41,147 nt of DNA, from positions 1 to 41,147 of the forward strand of contig QALW01000013.1 of the NCBI GenBank assembly GCA_003150515.1. Direction: 5' to 3'. Position 1 is the first letter of the stretch; the number at the start of each line of letters is the position of its first letter. This stretch comes from Selenomonadales bacterium. Lineage in GTDB: Bacteria; Bacillota; Clostridia; Christensenellales; QALW01. Below are positions 40,391 to 41,147 of the stretch, piece after piece. The notes beneath the pieces were generated by a model. It saw only the letters and a list, made by a program, of their open reading frames with translations, had not been told where the DNA came from and searched no databases. The position numbers and the translations under genes were made by a program.

Positions 40391-40474
40391 GCGGTTATAA
40401 TTCCTGGCGTTCAGCCGGCAATGGGCGGCAGGGCAGTATGAATATGGAGATATGCCGGAGAAAAGGAGCAGAAA

Positions 40475-40987
40475 ATGCCTGGTAACAGAAAGCTTAACCG
40501 TCCCAGCGACCAGAGAAACGCGGTCCTTCGCGGGCTGTGCACCGCTCTGATTGCTAACGGGCGTATAGAGACCACCGAGGCCCGCGCCAAGGAGGTCCGT
40601 AAAATAACTGAGAAGCTTATAACCCTTGCCATGCGCGATTATGCCGGCGAGGTGGAAGTGACCAAACAGGTCCGCAATGAAAAGAAGCAGCTTGTGGAAG
40701 AGACTTTTAAGACGGATACTCCCGAGAAGCTGCATACCCGCCGTCAGCTTATGGCATATCTTTATAACGTGCCTGAAAAGCGGATGGAGGGAGAGAGCAA
40801 GCTGCTTTATAAGCAGAGGCTCAAGGAAGTCAATAACCCCGTGGTAGAAAAGCTTTTCCGCGAGCTGGCGCCTAAATACGCTCAGCGCAAGGAAGAGAAG
40901 GGCACGGGAGGCGGATATACCCGCATAATCAAGAAAGGCCCCCGCCGCGGCGACGCGGCCGAGATGGTCATTCTTGAGCTGATTTAA
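40475..40987 (+). CDS. rplQ: Large subunit ribosomal protein L17 (bL17) with insertions
   Basis: The protein has 170 residues against about 120 in Bacillus. Conserved ends: MPGNRKLNRPSDQRNAVLRGLCTALIANGRIETTEARAKEVRKITEKLITLA, LHTRRQLMAYLYN and GGGYTRIIKKGPRRGDAAEMVILELI. Extra residues lie before LHTRRQ (about 30, charged, DYAGEVEVTKQVRNEKKQ...) and in the KRMEGESKLLYKQRLKEV stretch. L17 sits near the tunnel exit. It is the last gene of the operon, with AAAGGAG upstream. Confidence 0.97.
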   Translation: MPGNRKLNRPSDQRNAVLRGLCTALIANGRIETTEARAKEVRKITEKLITLAMRDYAGEVEVTKQVRNEKKQLVEETFKTDTPEKLHTRRQLMAYLYNVPEKRMEGESKLLYKQRLKEVNNPVVEKLFRELAPKYAQRKEEKGTGGGYTRIIKKGPRRGDAAEMVILELI

Positions 40988-41051
40988 ATTTATAAATAAT
41001 TATGCGCTGTTTTCCAGGCCTTTTGCTTTTTAGGAGCGCTTAAGCAATTAT

Positions 41052-41147
41052 AGGGCCAGGGGGGCGGCGCGCCGCCCGGCCGAGCCAAAGGCTCGGCCGG
41101 GCCAGGCGGCCCGCGCAATGGGGGGCTTTAGGCCCCCATTGCGCGGG
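41052..41147. repeat. GC-rich palindrome, copy F (after rplQ), cut by the window edge
   Basis: Three hairpins stand in a row: self-complementary GGGCGGCG-CGCCGCCC (41062-41077), a 9-11 bp stem 41078-41086/41090-41098 with loop AAA, and a 15-bp stem 41110-41124/41133-41147. AGGGCCAGG upstream (about 41052-41060) is a candidate left arm of a closing stem whose partner would lie beyond the window. It may terminate the ribosomal operon. Confidence 0.7.

Overview
The window reads as chromosomal core DNA from a Gram-positive Clostridia-like bacterium (Bacillota), probably an uncultured gut or animal-associated lineage. The evidence is the DUF1385-prmC-prfA order, remB next to gyrB-gyrA, an S10-spc-alpha operon with rpsD before rpoA, a KOW-domain gene between map and infA, zinc-binding S14 and S4, SH3b-repeat secreted enzymes, DUF5050-type lipoproteins, strong AGGAGG ribosome binding sites and sigma-A-like promoters. 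No dnaA, rRNA, tRNA, CRISPR array or transposase gene was seen.

Layout. 1-1260: C-terminal part of a surface protein, then an intrinsic terminator. 1.4-2.7 kb: ychF with its own promoter. 2.9-6.2 kb (minus): DUF1385, prmC, prfA. 6.5-14.8 kb (plus): a giant TTG-initiated secreted muramidase-like protein with many SH3b modules, followed by two paralogous lipoproteins. 14.9-16.1 kb (minus): a HAD phosphatase and a small membrane protein. 16.4-21.4 kb (minus): gyrA, gyrB and remB. 21.9-23.6 kb (minus): an M3 oligopeptidase. 24.1-41.0 kb (plus): a nearly complete ribosomal protein superoperon from rpsJ to rplQ with secY, adk, map, a KOW protein, infA, rpmJ and rpoA.

The ribosomal operon, the release factor with its methyltransferase, YchF and gyrase are growth-related housekeeping genes. 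The muramidase-like protein and lipoproteins form an accessory cell-envelope island whose 3' part is AT-richer.

The most unusual feature is in the spacers. Most operon boundaries carry very GC-rich nested palindromes. Four of them (2.8, 6.3, 14.8 and 23.8 kb) fold as a long closing stem around three hairpins, a cloverleaf-like four-way junction. Copies at 6.3 and 14.8 kb share a core in opposite orientation with compensatory base-pair changes. The 14.8-kb copy sits exactly in the loop of a terminator hairpin whose duplicated partner, after the first lipoprotein gene, is an empty site. These look like a non-coding mobile or structural element aimed at terminator hairpins. A second oddity is degenerate short tandem repeats filling unusually long spacers inside the ribosomal operon (rpsE-rpmD and secY-adk).
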